Shown one piece after another: positions 54,866 to 63,338 of a stretch of 64,000 nt of DNA. The translations under genes were made by a program, and so were the position numbers. The DNA is from Candidatus Nitrosoglobus terrae (GTDB taxonomy: Bacteria > Pseudomonadota > Gammaproteobacteria > Nitrosococcales > Nitrosococcaceae). The stretch is taken from positions 1,189,001 to 1,253,000 of the forward strand of contig NZ_AP014836.1 of NCBI RefSeq assembly GCF_002356115.1, given 5' to 3'. A model generated the notes under the pieces. It worked only from the letters and a program-made list of their open reading frames with translations, was not told the origin of the DNA and searched no databases. Positions within the stretch are counted from its first letter, which is position 1; each line of letters begins with the position of its first letter.

Positions 54866-57520
54866 ATGCTATCTTCCAGTAAAACTACAAATAGATTTTT
54901 AGCAAACTATGTAAGTTCAGTCTATCGTTTAGCTCCTTGGATCATTACCATAATCCTATTAATTACGGGAGGAGCATTTTTTTATACCGCAGAAACCCTT
55001 ACTGTTGATACTGACAGCGAAAATATTCTCTCACCTAACCTCCCCTTTCGACAAAGTGATAAGCGCTATATTCAGTTATTTCCTCAATACGAAAATACCC
55101 TTGTAGTTGTCATTGAAGGGGAGATTCCTGAGTATGCGTTAAATGGGGCCAAACGACTTGCGCATAAATTAGAGCAAAATCAAACTTTATTTAAAAGCGT
55201 TTATTTACCCGAGACAAACGATTTCTTTAATCGTAATGGTTTAATGTACCTAGATCTCCCTCATCTTGAGGAAATTGCGGATAACTTAGCCCAAGCACAA
55301 CCGTTTTTAGGTCGATTAGCCCAAGATCCTACTCTTAGTAGTTTGCTGGAAATGCTTAATGATATCATTAAAGCAAAGCAAAGTGGGGAAACAACGCTTA
55401 CTTTACAGCCTATCTTTAGCCCCATTAGTAAAGCTATAGAAAGTGTTCTCAATGGACGACCTCAGCCTCTATCTTGGCAAGAACTAATAGATAGAGATTC
55501 AACATCATCAATAAGAAAGCGCCAGCTTTTAATCGTTCAACCCCAAATGGATTTTAGCCGAATTCTCCCAGCAGGATCCGCCATTGAAGCCATTCGTACT
55601 CTGGCGAAAGAACTCCAGCTCGACTCTGCCCATGGAATAAAAGTACAAATCACAGGGGATGTTGCGCTTTCCCATGAGGAACTAGAAAGTGCCCTTAAAG
55701 GAAATGGTATTGCGGGTATACTGGCATTAGCGATGATTAGCGCTATACTTTTTATCGGATTACGTTCTATTTCCTTAATAGTAGCTATTTTATTAGGCCT
55801 CATTACTGGACTTATCCTGACAACCGGCTTTGCAACACTGGGAGTAGGCCACCTTAATGTAATCTCAACTGCCTTTGCTGTACTCTATATTGGGCTAGGG
55901 ACTGAGTATGATATCCAATTTTGTATGCGCTATCATCAACTCATTCGTAATGGAATCAAAAAGCTGGATGCACTGCGTATAGCAGCCTCTGAGATAGGGA
56001 TGGCGCTCGTATTATGCTCTCTAACCACTGTTGTTGCTTTTTATTCGTTTATCCCTACTGATTTCTCTGGAGTATCAGAACTAGGCTTGATTGCCGGCAC
56101 TGGAATAATTATTAACTTAATCCTAACTCTAACACTTCTTCCCGCCTTATTACGTTTCTTGCCCATATCCACAACCTCTGCTCACTCCAAAGAAAAACAG
56201 GGAAAATTTGATTTTTTACTCAACTGGCCTCTATATTATAGGCGTAGTATTCTTTGGGGAAGTCTAATTTTAGGATTAGGAACATTACTCTTACTACCTC
56301 AGATCCGTTTTGATTATAATCCCCTTAATTTACGTAATCCTCATTCTGAGTCCGTATTAACCCTACAAAAACTTATTAATACTGAAGCTATTCCACCATG
56401 GAGCGCCGTTGCACTAGCCCCAGATAGCAACACGGCGGAGCGGCTTGCAGATCAATTTCGGCAACTTGATACTGTAGGTACAGTAATAACTGTACAAGAT
56501 TTAATCCCAGATCAGCAAAACAAGAAACTCAATATTATTGACGATTTAGCATTGCTTTTAGGGTCGTTATTACAGTCACAAATAATAAACACTCCTCATC
56601 CAGAAGGATATGAGCAGTATCAAACAACACTAGATCAGTTTCTTCATACCCTAAATACCTATCTAGCTAATTCTGCAGTGCATCCTTCATTATCAGCCTA
56701 TCAGCTAGCAGCAGATCTCCAGCAACTGAATGATCAACTTAAACAAACCGATCTTAGCGTGCAGCATCAGCTATTACTTACCTTACAAAGTAGCTTATTT
56801 TCCACCTTACCTACTAGCCTGACGCAGCTACAAAATTCGTTGCAAGCAGAGCCTATTACATTAAATAGTTTACCTGCTGAACTTCGAGATCGTTGGATAG
56901 CTTCAAATGGTGTTTATCGAGTTGAAATTTTTCCCAAAAAGGGATTTGATGCTAATGATACTGAAACCTTACGCCGCTTCGTGAATGAAATTCATAGTAT
57001 CACCCCAGAGGCTACAGGGTCTCTAGTCATTAACCTAAAGGCAGGTGAGGCGATAGTGACCTCTCTCCAAAAGGCTTTTACCTATTCGCTAATTGTAATT
57101 ATTATTATTTTACTATTCCTACTGCGTAGTCTAAAAGATATGGTATTAGTATTAATTCCTTTACTATTAGCTGGGATATTGCTAGGGGCGACTATGGTTA
57201 TGTTCAATATCTCTTTTAATTTTGCTAATGTGATTGCTTTACCCCTACTGCTCGGGGTAGGCGTAGATAGCGGTATTTATATGGTCCACAGAATACGCAA
57301 AGCTCCCCCTGAAACGGGTAACCCCCTCAAAACCAGCACCGCTAGCGCTTTAGCCCTTAATACACTAATTACCGCCATTAGCTTTGGCAATCTAATATTT
57401 ACCTCTCACCCAGGTATGGTCAGTATGGGGTTGGTGCTTGCTATTGGTATTATTTTAACTTTAATCTGTACCCTGCTCATTTTACCGGGATTACTTGTAA
57501 CTAATCCTAAGAGGCTATAG
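54866..57520 (+). CDS. hpnN: Hopanoid RND transporter HpnN
   Basis: RND/MmpL-like exporter that shuttles hopanoids to the outer membrane. The ATG at 54866 is taken (884 residues); the TTG at 54842 would add eight residues without a ribosome site. Twelve helices in two sets of six, each set following a large periplasmic loop: GNGIAGILALAMISAILFIG, GHLNVISTAFAVLYIGLGTEYDIQF with the RND-type Gly/Asp, and in the second half NVIALPLLLGVGVDSGIYMV. Loops are longer and different from drug RND pumps. Directly follows hpnM. Confidence 0.9.
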   Translation: MLSSSKTTNRFLANYVSSVYRLAPWIITIILLITGGAFFYTAETLTVDTDSENILSPNLPFRQSDKRYIQLFPQYENTLVVVIEGEIPEYALNGAKRLAHKLEQNQTLFKSVYLPETNDFFNRNGLMYLDLPHLEEIADNLAQAQPFLGRLAQDPTLSSLLEMLNDIIKAKQSGETTLTLQPIFSPISKAIESVLNGRPQPLSWQELIDRDSTSSIRKRQLLIVQPQMDFSRILPAGSAIEAIRTLAKELQLDSAHGIKVQITGDVALSHEELESALKGNGIAGILALAMISAILFIGLRSISLIVAILLGLITGLILTTGFATLGVGHLNVISTAFAVLYIGLGTEYDIQFCMRYHQLIRNGIKKLDALRIAASEIGMALVLCSLTTVVAFYSFIPTDFSGVSELGLIAGTGIIINLILTLTLLPALLRFLPISTTSAHSKEKQGKFDFLLNWPLYYRRSILWGSLILGLGTLLLLPQIRFDYNPLNLRNPHSESVLTLQKLINTEAIPPWSAVALAPDSNTAERLADQFRQLDTVGTVITVQDLIPDQQNKKLNIIDDLALLLGSLLQSQIINTPHPEGYEQYQTTLDQFLHTLNTYLANSAVHPSLSAYQLAADLQQLNDQLKQTDLSVQHQLLLTLQSSLFSTLPTSLTQLQNSLQAEPITLNSLPAELRDRWIASNGVYRVEIFPKKGFDANDTETLRRFVNEIHSITPEATGSLVINLKAGEAIVTSLQKAFTYSLIVIIIILLFLLRSLKDMVLVLIPLLLAGILLGATMVMFNISFNFANVIALPLLLGVGVDSGIYMVHRIRKAPPETGNPLKTSTASALALNTLITAISFGNLIFTSHPGMVSMGLVLAIGIILTLICTLLILPGLLVTNPKRL

Positions 57521-57582
57521 ATCGAACTAGCTAGAATTATTAAAATATCCACGCAATATAGTAAGTATAAGGAGAAAAACCA

Positions 57583-58731
57583 TTGAGACTTCCGCGTAAT
57601 CCAACCCGTCCTGTCTCCATCGGAAATATCACTATTGGTAATGGAAATCCAATAGCAGTACAGAGCATGTGCGCTACCCACACACAAGATATTGTAGCCA
57701 CCGTAAAACAGGTCAATGATTTAGTAGAAGCGGGGGCTGATATCATCCGTATCGCTGTAGATACTAAACGAGACGTAGAAGCACTCGCTGATATTCGACA
57801 GCAAACCCAAGCTAATCTATCCGTGGATCTACAGGAAAGCTATCGGCTTGCCAAAACAGTCGCCCCTCATGTTGATAAGATTCGTTATAATCCCGGGCAC
57901 CTCTACCATCATGAGAAACAAAAACCTTGGCAGGATAAGGTAAAATTCCTCGTAGACGTAGCAGGCGAAAATGATTGCGCTATCAGGGTTGGAGTCAATG
58001 GAGGATCAGTGGATCCTAGCAAAACGTCTAAATTCGCAGTAGATGATTCTATATCACCTATGCTCGCTAGTGCTTTTGAGCACTGTGAATTACTTGATAG
58101 TCTTAGCTTCACCCGATATTGTGTTTCTCTTAAAGACTCAGATCCGAGTAAAGTTATCGAGATTAATAAACGCTTTGCTGCTGATCGCCCAGATATTCCA
58201 CTCCATCTTGGTGTTACCGAAGCCGGTATGCCTCCAGAAGGAATCATAAAAACCCGGATTGCCTTCGAGCAGCTTATTAGCCGAGGCATTGGTGATACTA
58301 TTCGCGTTTCACTTACCTTACCCCTTAATCAAAAAGGAGAGGAAATCAAAGCTGGCCGCCAAATCCTTGCCGATATTGCCGCCGGACGCGTACGCAGTGT
58401 TGTCGACTATGGCTTAAAATCCCTTAATATTATTAGCTGCCCTAGCTGCTCTCGGGTAGAAAACGAAGCATTTATTGAGCTAGCACAACAAGTAAAAGCC
58501 ATGACAGAGTATGCTGCCGATTATGCTATTACCATTGCTGTAATGGGTTGCCGCGTAAATGGGCCTGGAGAGACTGACGATGCAGATTTAGGTCTTTGGT
58601 GCGGACCTAAAGCGGTTAATCTTAAGCGGGGGAGCGAAACCCTAGGTAGCTATGGGTATAGTGAAATTTTACCTCGCCTGAAACAAGAGCTTGATCTTAT
58701 TATTGCCGAGCGATCCAGAGTCTTAGTTTAA
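57583..58731 (+). CDS. ispG: HMBPP synthase IspG (GcpE)
   Basis: Penultimate MEP-pathway enzyme, converting methylerythritol cyclodiphosphate to HMBPP with a 4Fe-4S cluster. 382 residues from a TTG start with AAGGAG 8 bases upstream. N-terminal [22 protein letters not shown]; cluster cysteines in [12 protein letters not shown] and [11 protein letters not shown], the latter with the catalytic Glu. The HpnN stop is 62 bases upstream, so it may be in the same transcript. Confidence 0.97.
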   Translation: MRLPRNPTRPVSIGNITIGNGNPIAVQSMCATHTQDIVATVKQVNDLVEAGADIIRIAVDTKRDVEALADIRQQTQANLSVDLQESYRLAKTVAPHVDKIRYNPGHLYHHEKQKPWQDKVKFLVDVAGENDCAIRVGVNGGSVDPSKTSKFAVDDSISPMLASAFEHCELLDSLSFTRYCVSLKDSDPSKVIEINKRFAADRPDIPLHLGVTEAGMPPEGIIKTRIAFEQLISRGIGDTIRVSLTLPLNQKGEEIKAGRQILADIAAGRVRSVVDYGLKSLNIISCPSCSRVENEAFIELAQQVKAMTEYAADYAITIAVMGCRVNGPGETDDADLGLWCGPKAVNLKRGSETLGSYGYSEILPRLKQELDLIIAERSRVLV

Positions 58732-58751
58732 TAATAATCCCTCACTAGCCT

Positions 58752-59543
58752 ATGCTCATTGAGCAAATTTGGACTGATAACTGTTACCGTAATTTTAATT
58801 ATTTGATTGCGTGCCCGCAAACAGGTGAGGCACTGGCTATTGATCCCCTTGATCACAGCAAATGTCTCACGATAGCCAAGTATCACGGCTGGGAAATTAC
58901 CCAGATACTTAATACTCATGAGCATAGCGACCATACGGGGGGCAACCACGAGATGATGACCCAAACCCAAGCAAAGCTACTGGCTCATAAAAATGCGAAA
59001 AATAAGATACCCGCCATTGATCAAGGCTTAAGCGCTGGGGATATTATTAGAATAGGTAAAACAGTTGAGCTAGAAGTATTAGATACGCCTGGCCACACTA
59101 TGAGTCATGTATGCTTATTTGCCCATCATGATCTCCCTGCTCTTTTTTGTGGTGATACTTTATTTAATGCCGGCGCAGGAAATTGTCACCATGGCGGTGA
59201 TCCAACTGTCTTATATCATACGTTCACCCATCAACTTGCAAAGCTTCCTGAGACGACCCAAATTTATCCTGGCCATGAGTATATAGTTAACAATCTGCAT
59301 TTTACCTTAGATCGTGAACCGGATAACACAGAGGCCGCATTACTACTACAAAAAATTATAGCCCAAGATCCAAACCACGCTTTCATCTCAACTCTTGCTC
59401 TAGAAAAAAAAATCAATACTTTCTTGCGCCTATACAGTCCAACAATAATTGCTAAATTGAATGAAAGTTTTCCTAAGCCACGCCATGATATAGATTCTAA
59501 ATGGGTATTTCTTAAACTAAGGGAGCTTAGAAACAAATGGTAA
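58752..59543 (+). CDS. gloB: Hydroxyacylglutathione hydrolase (glyoxalase II)
   Basis: Hydrolyses S-lactoylglutathione to lactate and glutathione in methylglyoxal detoxification. 263 residues. Metallo-beta-lactamase motif LNTHEHSDHTGG (~54-65), then TPGHTMSHVCLF, FCGDTLFNAGAGNC with the bridging Asp, and YPGHEYIVNNLHF. The C-terminal HIDSKWVFLKLRELRNKW-type tail (reading PRHDIDSKWVFLKLRELRN) carries substrate-binding residues. Starts 20 bases after ispG. Confidence 0.93.
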   Translation: MLIEQIWTDNCYRNFNYLIACPQTGEALAIDPLDHSKCLTIAKYHGWEITQILNTHEHSDHTGGNHEMMTQTQAKLLAHKNAKNKIPAIDQGLSAGDIIRIGKTVELEVLDTPGHTMSHVCLFAHHDLPALFCGDTLFNAGAGNCHHGGDPTVLYHTFTHQLAKLPETTQIYPGHEYIVNNLHFTLDREPDNTEAALLLQKIIAQDPNHAFISTLALEKKINTFLRLYSPTIIAKLNESFPKPRHDIDSKWVFLKLRELRNKW

Positions 59544-59864
59544 TAAGTATTTTTTTACAGCGCTCTATCTATTTAGCTAAAATTTTGAATAAGGATTGAA
59601 GGAATACTTTTACTTAGCATATATTCCTGATAGGATAAAACGGATATCCTATTACATCACAAATCTGCAATGCGTAGGTAGAATGGAAAGTAAAATACGC
59701 TGGCGTTATAAAGATCCCTACCGATACAACAGAGCACGGTATTAATATGGATTTACCGTCACCACCTCCAGCTAAAGAAAAAGAAATAGCTTTAAAAATG
59801 AAAGAACTTACCTTGCTTCACTTTAGCTGGCTATTCTACATAACCTAATAAACGGAGAAAAAAA
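59544..59864. other. Gene-poor gap before the SmbP gene (321 bp)
   Basis: A 33-codon frame at 59747-59848 (MDLPSPPPAKEKEIALKMKE ...) has no ribosome site and no recognised relative; not called. A 7-bp ATAGGAT/ATCCTAT hairpin lies at about 59631-59655. The rest presumably holds the SmbP promoter. Confidence 0.35.
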
Positions 59865-60215
59865 ATGAAACATAACTTAACTGCAGCATTAGTCATCAGC
59901 GCATTAACCTTTGCTGGAGGCAGCATGGTTGCTTACGCTGGGGGACATATAGATGAGGCCATTAAGCATGCTGAGGATGCTGCTACTCACGGAAAAGCAG
60001 GGCACGCAAAAGTTTTAGTGGAACATGACAAAGCAGCTTTAAAGCATGCTGAAGCAGCTGATAAAAAGGCCAAAGGCACAGAAAAACAACATTTAGATGA
60101 AGCTATCACTCACCTTAAAGAAGGAGTTAAGCAGGGTGAAGCAGGACACGCAGATGTTGCTACCCAACATACGAATGAAGGAATAACCCATTTAAAAGCG
60201 GCTGAAGATAAGTAA
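59865..60215 (+). CDS. smbP: SmbP-like small periplasmic metal-binding protein
   Basis: 116 residues. Signal peptide ends at ...SMVAYAG (residue ~27). The mature part is a helical repeat of the HIDEAIKHAEDAATHGKAGH type, recurring about four times as HxxxAxxHA blocks, with roughly a dozen histidines, as in SmbP of Nitrosomonas, which binds copper and other divalent metals with a four-helix bundle. The high Ala/Lys/Glu/His content and length agree. A CGGAG ribosome site precedes the ATG. It may buffer copper in the periplasm. Its occurrence is one reason for suspecting a nitrifier host. Confidence 0.85.
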   Translation: MKHNLTAALVISALTFAGGSMVAYAGGHIDEAIKHAEDAATHGKAGHAKVLVEHDKAALKHAEAADKKAKGTEKQHLDEAITHLKEGVKQGEAGHADVATQHTNEGITHLKAAEDK

Positions 60216-60243
60216 AATCATAAACAAATAGCAACTGACGGCT

Positions 60244-60278
60244 GGCTGGGTAGGGATATAAAATCTCTCTGCCCAGCC
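60244..60278 (+). terminator. Hairpin after SmbP gene, weak terminator
   Basis: GGCTGGG (60244-60250) pairs with CCCAGCC (60272-60278), extended inwards to about 13 pairs including two G-U. Only a short T-poor stretch follows (TTCCTAGTT), so termination may be partial. Confidence 0.45.
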
Positions 60279-60304
60279 TTCCTAGTTATAATGCCGTGGT
60301 AAAG

Positions 60305-61075
60305 ATGCGGATACACCCCACCGCAATTATTGCCCCTGAGGCAGAGTTAGGGGAAAACGTTACGGTTGGGCCTTATACAATTATCCATTCCCCGGTTAGC
60401 ATTGGGGCAGAGACTACTATTGGGCCTCATGTCGTTATCCACCCTTTTGTACGATTAGGATATCAAAATAAAATTCACGCCCATGTTGTTATTGGGGATA
60501 CCCCTCAAGATCTCTCCTTTAACAATATCGAAACTTGGGTCTACATCGGTAATAATAATATCTTGCGAGAAGGTGTTACTATTCATCGCTCAACGAAACT
60601 AAATCACCCTACCGAAATAAGCTGTAACTGCTATTTTATGGCCTACGCCCATGTGGCTCATGATTGTATTATCGGCCATCACGTTATTCTCACCAATAAC
60701 GTTCTACTTGGAGGACACGTAGAAGTAGGTGATAAAGCGATCCTAGGTGGATCAGCAGTAGTACATCAGCACTGTCGAATCGGTGCTTATGCCATGGTTC
60801 AAGGAAACGGATCTGTAGGACAAGATGTACTACCCTATACCATTGTTGGCGGGCACCCTGTCCGCCATTATCGTCTAAATACCATAGGATTACGTCGAGC
60901 GGGAATTAATGGGGAACGCTACCGAACTTTAGAGCAAGCTTTCTGGTATCTTCGTAACGGCTCAGATTTAAGTAGCTTAGCCGAAACCCCCGAGATCTCC
61001 TACCTTAAAAACTGGCTTGCAGTAAAATCAAAACGCGGACTCCATCGCTTTGCTACTGAAAAATTAGGTAAATAA
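60305..61075 (+). CDS. lpxA: UDP-GlcNAc (or GlcNAc3N) acyltransferase LpxA
   Basis: First lipid A enzyme; left-handed beta-helix acyltransferase. The ATG at 60305 gives MRIHPTAIIAPEAELG and 256 residues; an upstream in-frame GTG at 60296 only adds three. Hexapeptide repeats fill residues ~1-185; catalytic His119 in MAYAHVAHDC. Sequence around LSFNNIETWVYIG and the loop after HRSTKL departs from the E. coli form. Because gnnA/gnnB lie next door, the likely acceptor is UDP-GlcNAc3N with amide-bond formation. Convergent with lpxB; fabZ and lpxD are not adjacent. Confidence 0.93.
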   Translation: MRIHPTAIIAPEAELGENVTVGPYTIIHSPVSIGAETTIGPHVVIHPFVRLGYQNKIHAHVVIGDTPQDLSFNNIETWVYIGNNNILREGVTIHRSTKLNHPTEISCNCYFMAYAHVAHDCIIGHHVILTNNVLLGGHVEVGDKAILGGSAVVHQHCRIGAYAMVQGNGSVGQDVLPYTIVGGHPVRHYRLNTIGLRRAGINGERYRTLEQAFWYLRNGSDLSSLAETPEISYLKNWLAVKSKRGLHRFATEKLGK

Positions 61076-61090
61076 AACATACATTGGTTT

Positions 61091-62236
61091 TTACTGAGCC
61101 AACATAGCTATAGTAAGCTCAGCTATGGTCATTTCAGCACTCGCCCCTAATTTATCCTTGATCACCTGAAATTTTTGCCGTACCCTCTGGGCTTGCTTTT
61201 TATCTCGCAACAAGCTTAGAGCCTCTTGAGTTATCCGTTCTGGCGAGGCATCCTGCTGGATAAGCTCTGGAGCAATACCCTCATTTGCAATAATATTACA
61301 GAGCGCAATATGGTTAACTTTAACTAATAAACGTCCTACCCAATAGCTGAGAAATTTCAGCTTATAAACCACGACTAAGGGCACTTCCATTAAGGCTGCT
61401 TCCAAGGTGACGGTACCTGATGCCGCTATCATCACATCACAGGCTGCCATCACGTCATAAGAGCAACCAGAAATCACCTTTAAAGGAAGCTTACGACCTA
61501 CTAAAAAAGGGACTATATCCGCTTCAGTTAACATAGGGGCTACTGGCAGTAAGTATTGAATTTCAGGCTCCTGCAAATAAATCTTTTCTGCAGTATCAAG
61601 CAGTATAGGTAGCAATCGTTTTATTTCGCTACGGCGACTTCCCGGTAATAAGCCCAATGATTTACAACCCGGATTAAAACCAAACTTAATCAACGCTTCA
61701 TCACGGCTAAGCTTACTTTTAACCCCATGCTGTAATGGATGGCCTACAAAACGAACCGGAACACCAGCCTTTTCATAAAATGACACCTCAAATGGCAAGA
61801 TAACTGCCATCATATCTACTAATCGACTAATTTTATGTATCCGATACTGTCGCCAAGCCCATACTTGAGGGCTAATGTAATACAACACTTTAATTCCAAG
61901 CCCTTTCGCTGTTTTAGCTAACCTAAGATTAAACTCTGGGTAATCCACTAAAATTAGCAGATCAGGCCGTCTTTCCTGAAGAAAACGACGCATTTTTTCT
62001 AATGCACTATATATCGTTTTAAAATGTGCTATTACCTCTACTAACCCCATCACCGCAAGCTGAGAGGAATCAAATAATACCTCTGTTACTCCGGCTGCCC
62101 GCATATTAGGCCCTGCAATACCACAAAAGCGCACATTAGGAGCAAGCTTATTAACCTCACGAATCAAATAAGCTCCATGCTGATCCCCTGAAGCCTCACC
62201 CGCTACAATAGCGACTAAGGGCTCACACCTTACCAA
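61091..62236 (-). CDS. lpxB: Lipid A disaccharide synthase LpxB
   Basis: Joins UDP-diacylglucosamine and lipid X. A TTG at 62236 with GGAG 8 bases before it gives 381 residues and the canonical PLVAIVAGEASGDQHGA near the N-terminus; a longer frame to 62260 would lengthen the overlap with gnnB. LLPGSRRSEIKRLLP, AASGTVTLEAALMEVPLVVVYK are GT19 signatures. Overlaps the stop of the aminotransferase gene by 14 bases, so they are translationally coupled. Confidence 0.95.
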   Translation of the reverse strand: MVRCEPLVAIVAGEASGDQHGAYLIREVNKLAPNVRFCGIAGPNMRAAGVTEVLFDSSQLAVMGLVEVIAHFKTIYSALEKMRRFLQERRPDLLILVDYPEFNLRLAKTAKGLGIKVLYYISPQVWAWRQYRIHKISRLVDMMAVILPFEVSFYEKAGVPVRFVGHPLQHGVKSKLSRDEALIKFGFNPGCKSLGLLPGSRRSEIKRLLPILLDTAEKIYLQEPEIQYLLPVAPMLTEADIVPFLVGRKLPLKVISGCSYDVMAACDVMIAASGTVTLEAALMEVPLVVVYKLKFLSYWVGRLLVKVNHIALCNIIANEGIAPELIQQDASPERITQEALSLLRDKKQAQRVRQKFQVIKDKLGASAEMTIAELTIAMLAQ

Positions 62237-63329
62237 GTAAGGTACTCCGAATAACCTCAAGCACTCGATCTACCTGCTGATCGCTCATCTCAGGAAAAAT
62301 AGGTAGTGAAAAACATTGAGCGGCTACCTGCTCACTTACTGGGAGGTTTACGCCAGCACATTCTTGCTGAAAAACAACTTGTCTATGGAGCGGAATTGGG
62401 TAATAAATCGCAGAGGCAATCTTGTTTGCGGCTAAAGCTGATATGATCTCATCTCGGTAGGGGGATAATACAGTATATTGATGGTAGACGTGCGTTCTAT
62501 CTTTCTCTTCGTAGGGAGGGATACAATTGGGTAATTCTGCAAGCGCTGCGCTATAGCGCTGGGCAATACGCTGCCGTGCCCGATTATATTTATCAATATA
62601 TTTAAGTTTTATTCGTAAAATAACCGCCTGTAACTCATCTAAGCGGCTATTAAAGCCAAGCTCCGAATGATGATAACGTTTCCAGCTTCCATGATCACGC
62701 AATACTCGAAGGTGAGCGGCTGCTTGATCAGAGGAGGTAGCAATCAATCCACCATCACCATAGCAGCCTAAGTTTTTACTAGGAAAAAAACTAAAGCAAC
62801 CGGCAAATCCTAGCGCACCTGCCTTACGGTCAGAAATTTCCGCCCCGAAAGATTGAGCGCAATCTTCAATAATCAACAGATTATGCTTAGCTGCAATAGC
62901 CTCTAAATCAGACATATCAGCCCCCTGGCCAAACAGGTGCACTGGGAGAATAGCGCGAGTTTTTGGGGTAATAGCTGCCTCTACTTGCCTAGTATCAATA
63001 TTAAATGTTTTTTCATCAATATCGACAAACACAGGATGAGCACCCACGTAGCAAATAGCCTCAGCTGTTGCAATGAAAGTAAACGGCGTAGTGATTACTT
63101 CATCCCCCTCTCCAATCCCAGCCGCAATTAAAGCCAGATGAAGCGCATCGGTCCCCGAGGCAACACCCACAGTGTGAGTTACCCCTAGATAGGTGGCAAC
63201 CTCTTCTTCAAATGCTTTTACATTAGGGCCAAGAATAAATTGACTCTCTATCAGTGCCTGCGCTAAAGCCTCATCTATCTCCGCTTTGAGCGTTTGATAC
63301 TGCACCTTCAAGTCCACCATTGGCAGCAT
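62223..63329 (-). CDS. gnnB: DegT/DnrJ-family aminotransferase, GnnB-like
   Basis: 368-residue PLP-dependent sugar aminotransferase. GVASGTDALHLAL (~57-69), DCAQSFGAEISDRKAG, and the PLP-Lys in SFFPSKNLGCYGDGG. Two related roles are possible: WbpE-type (O-antigen) or GnnB, which aminates UDP-3-keto-GlcNAc to UDP-GlcNAc3N. Its position between a Gfo/Idh dehydrogenase and lpxB, beside lpxA, as in Acidithiobacillus, favours GnnB. Nine bases after the dehydrogenase gene. Confidence 0.8.
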   Translation of the reverse strand: MLPMVDLKVQYQTLKAEIDEALAQALIESQFILGPNVKAFEEEVATYLGVTHTVGVASGTDALHLALIAAGIGEGDEVITTPFTFIATAEAICYVGAHPVFVDIDEKTFNIDTRQVEAAITPKTRAILPVHLFGQGADMSDLEAIAAKHNLLIIEDCAQSFGAEISDRKAGALGFAGCFSFFPSKNLGCYGDGGLIATSSDQAAAHLRVLRDHGSWKRYHHSELGFNSRLDELQAVILRIKLKYIDKYNRARQRIAQRYSAALAELPNCIPPYEEKDRTHVYHQYTVLSPYRDEIISALAANKIASAIYYPIPLHRQVVFQQECAGVNLPVSEQVAAQCFSLPIFPEMSDQQVDRVLEVIRSTLLGKV

Positions 63330-63338
63330 AATATTGTC

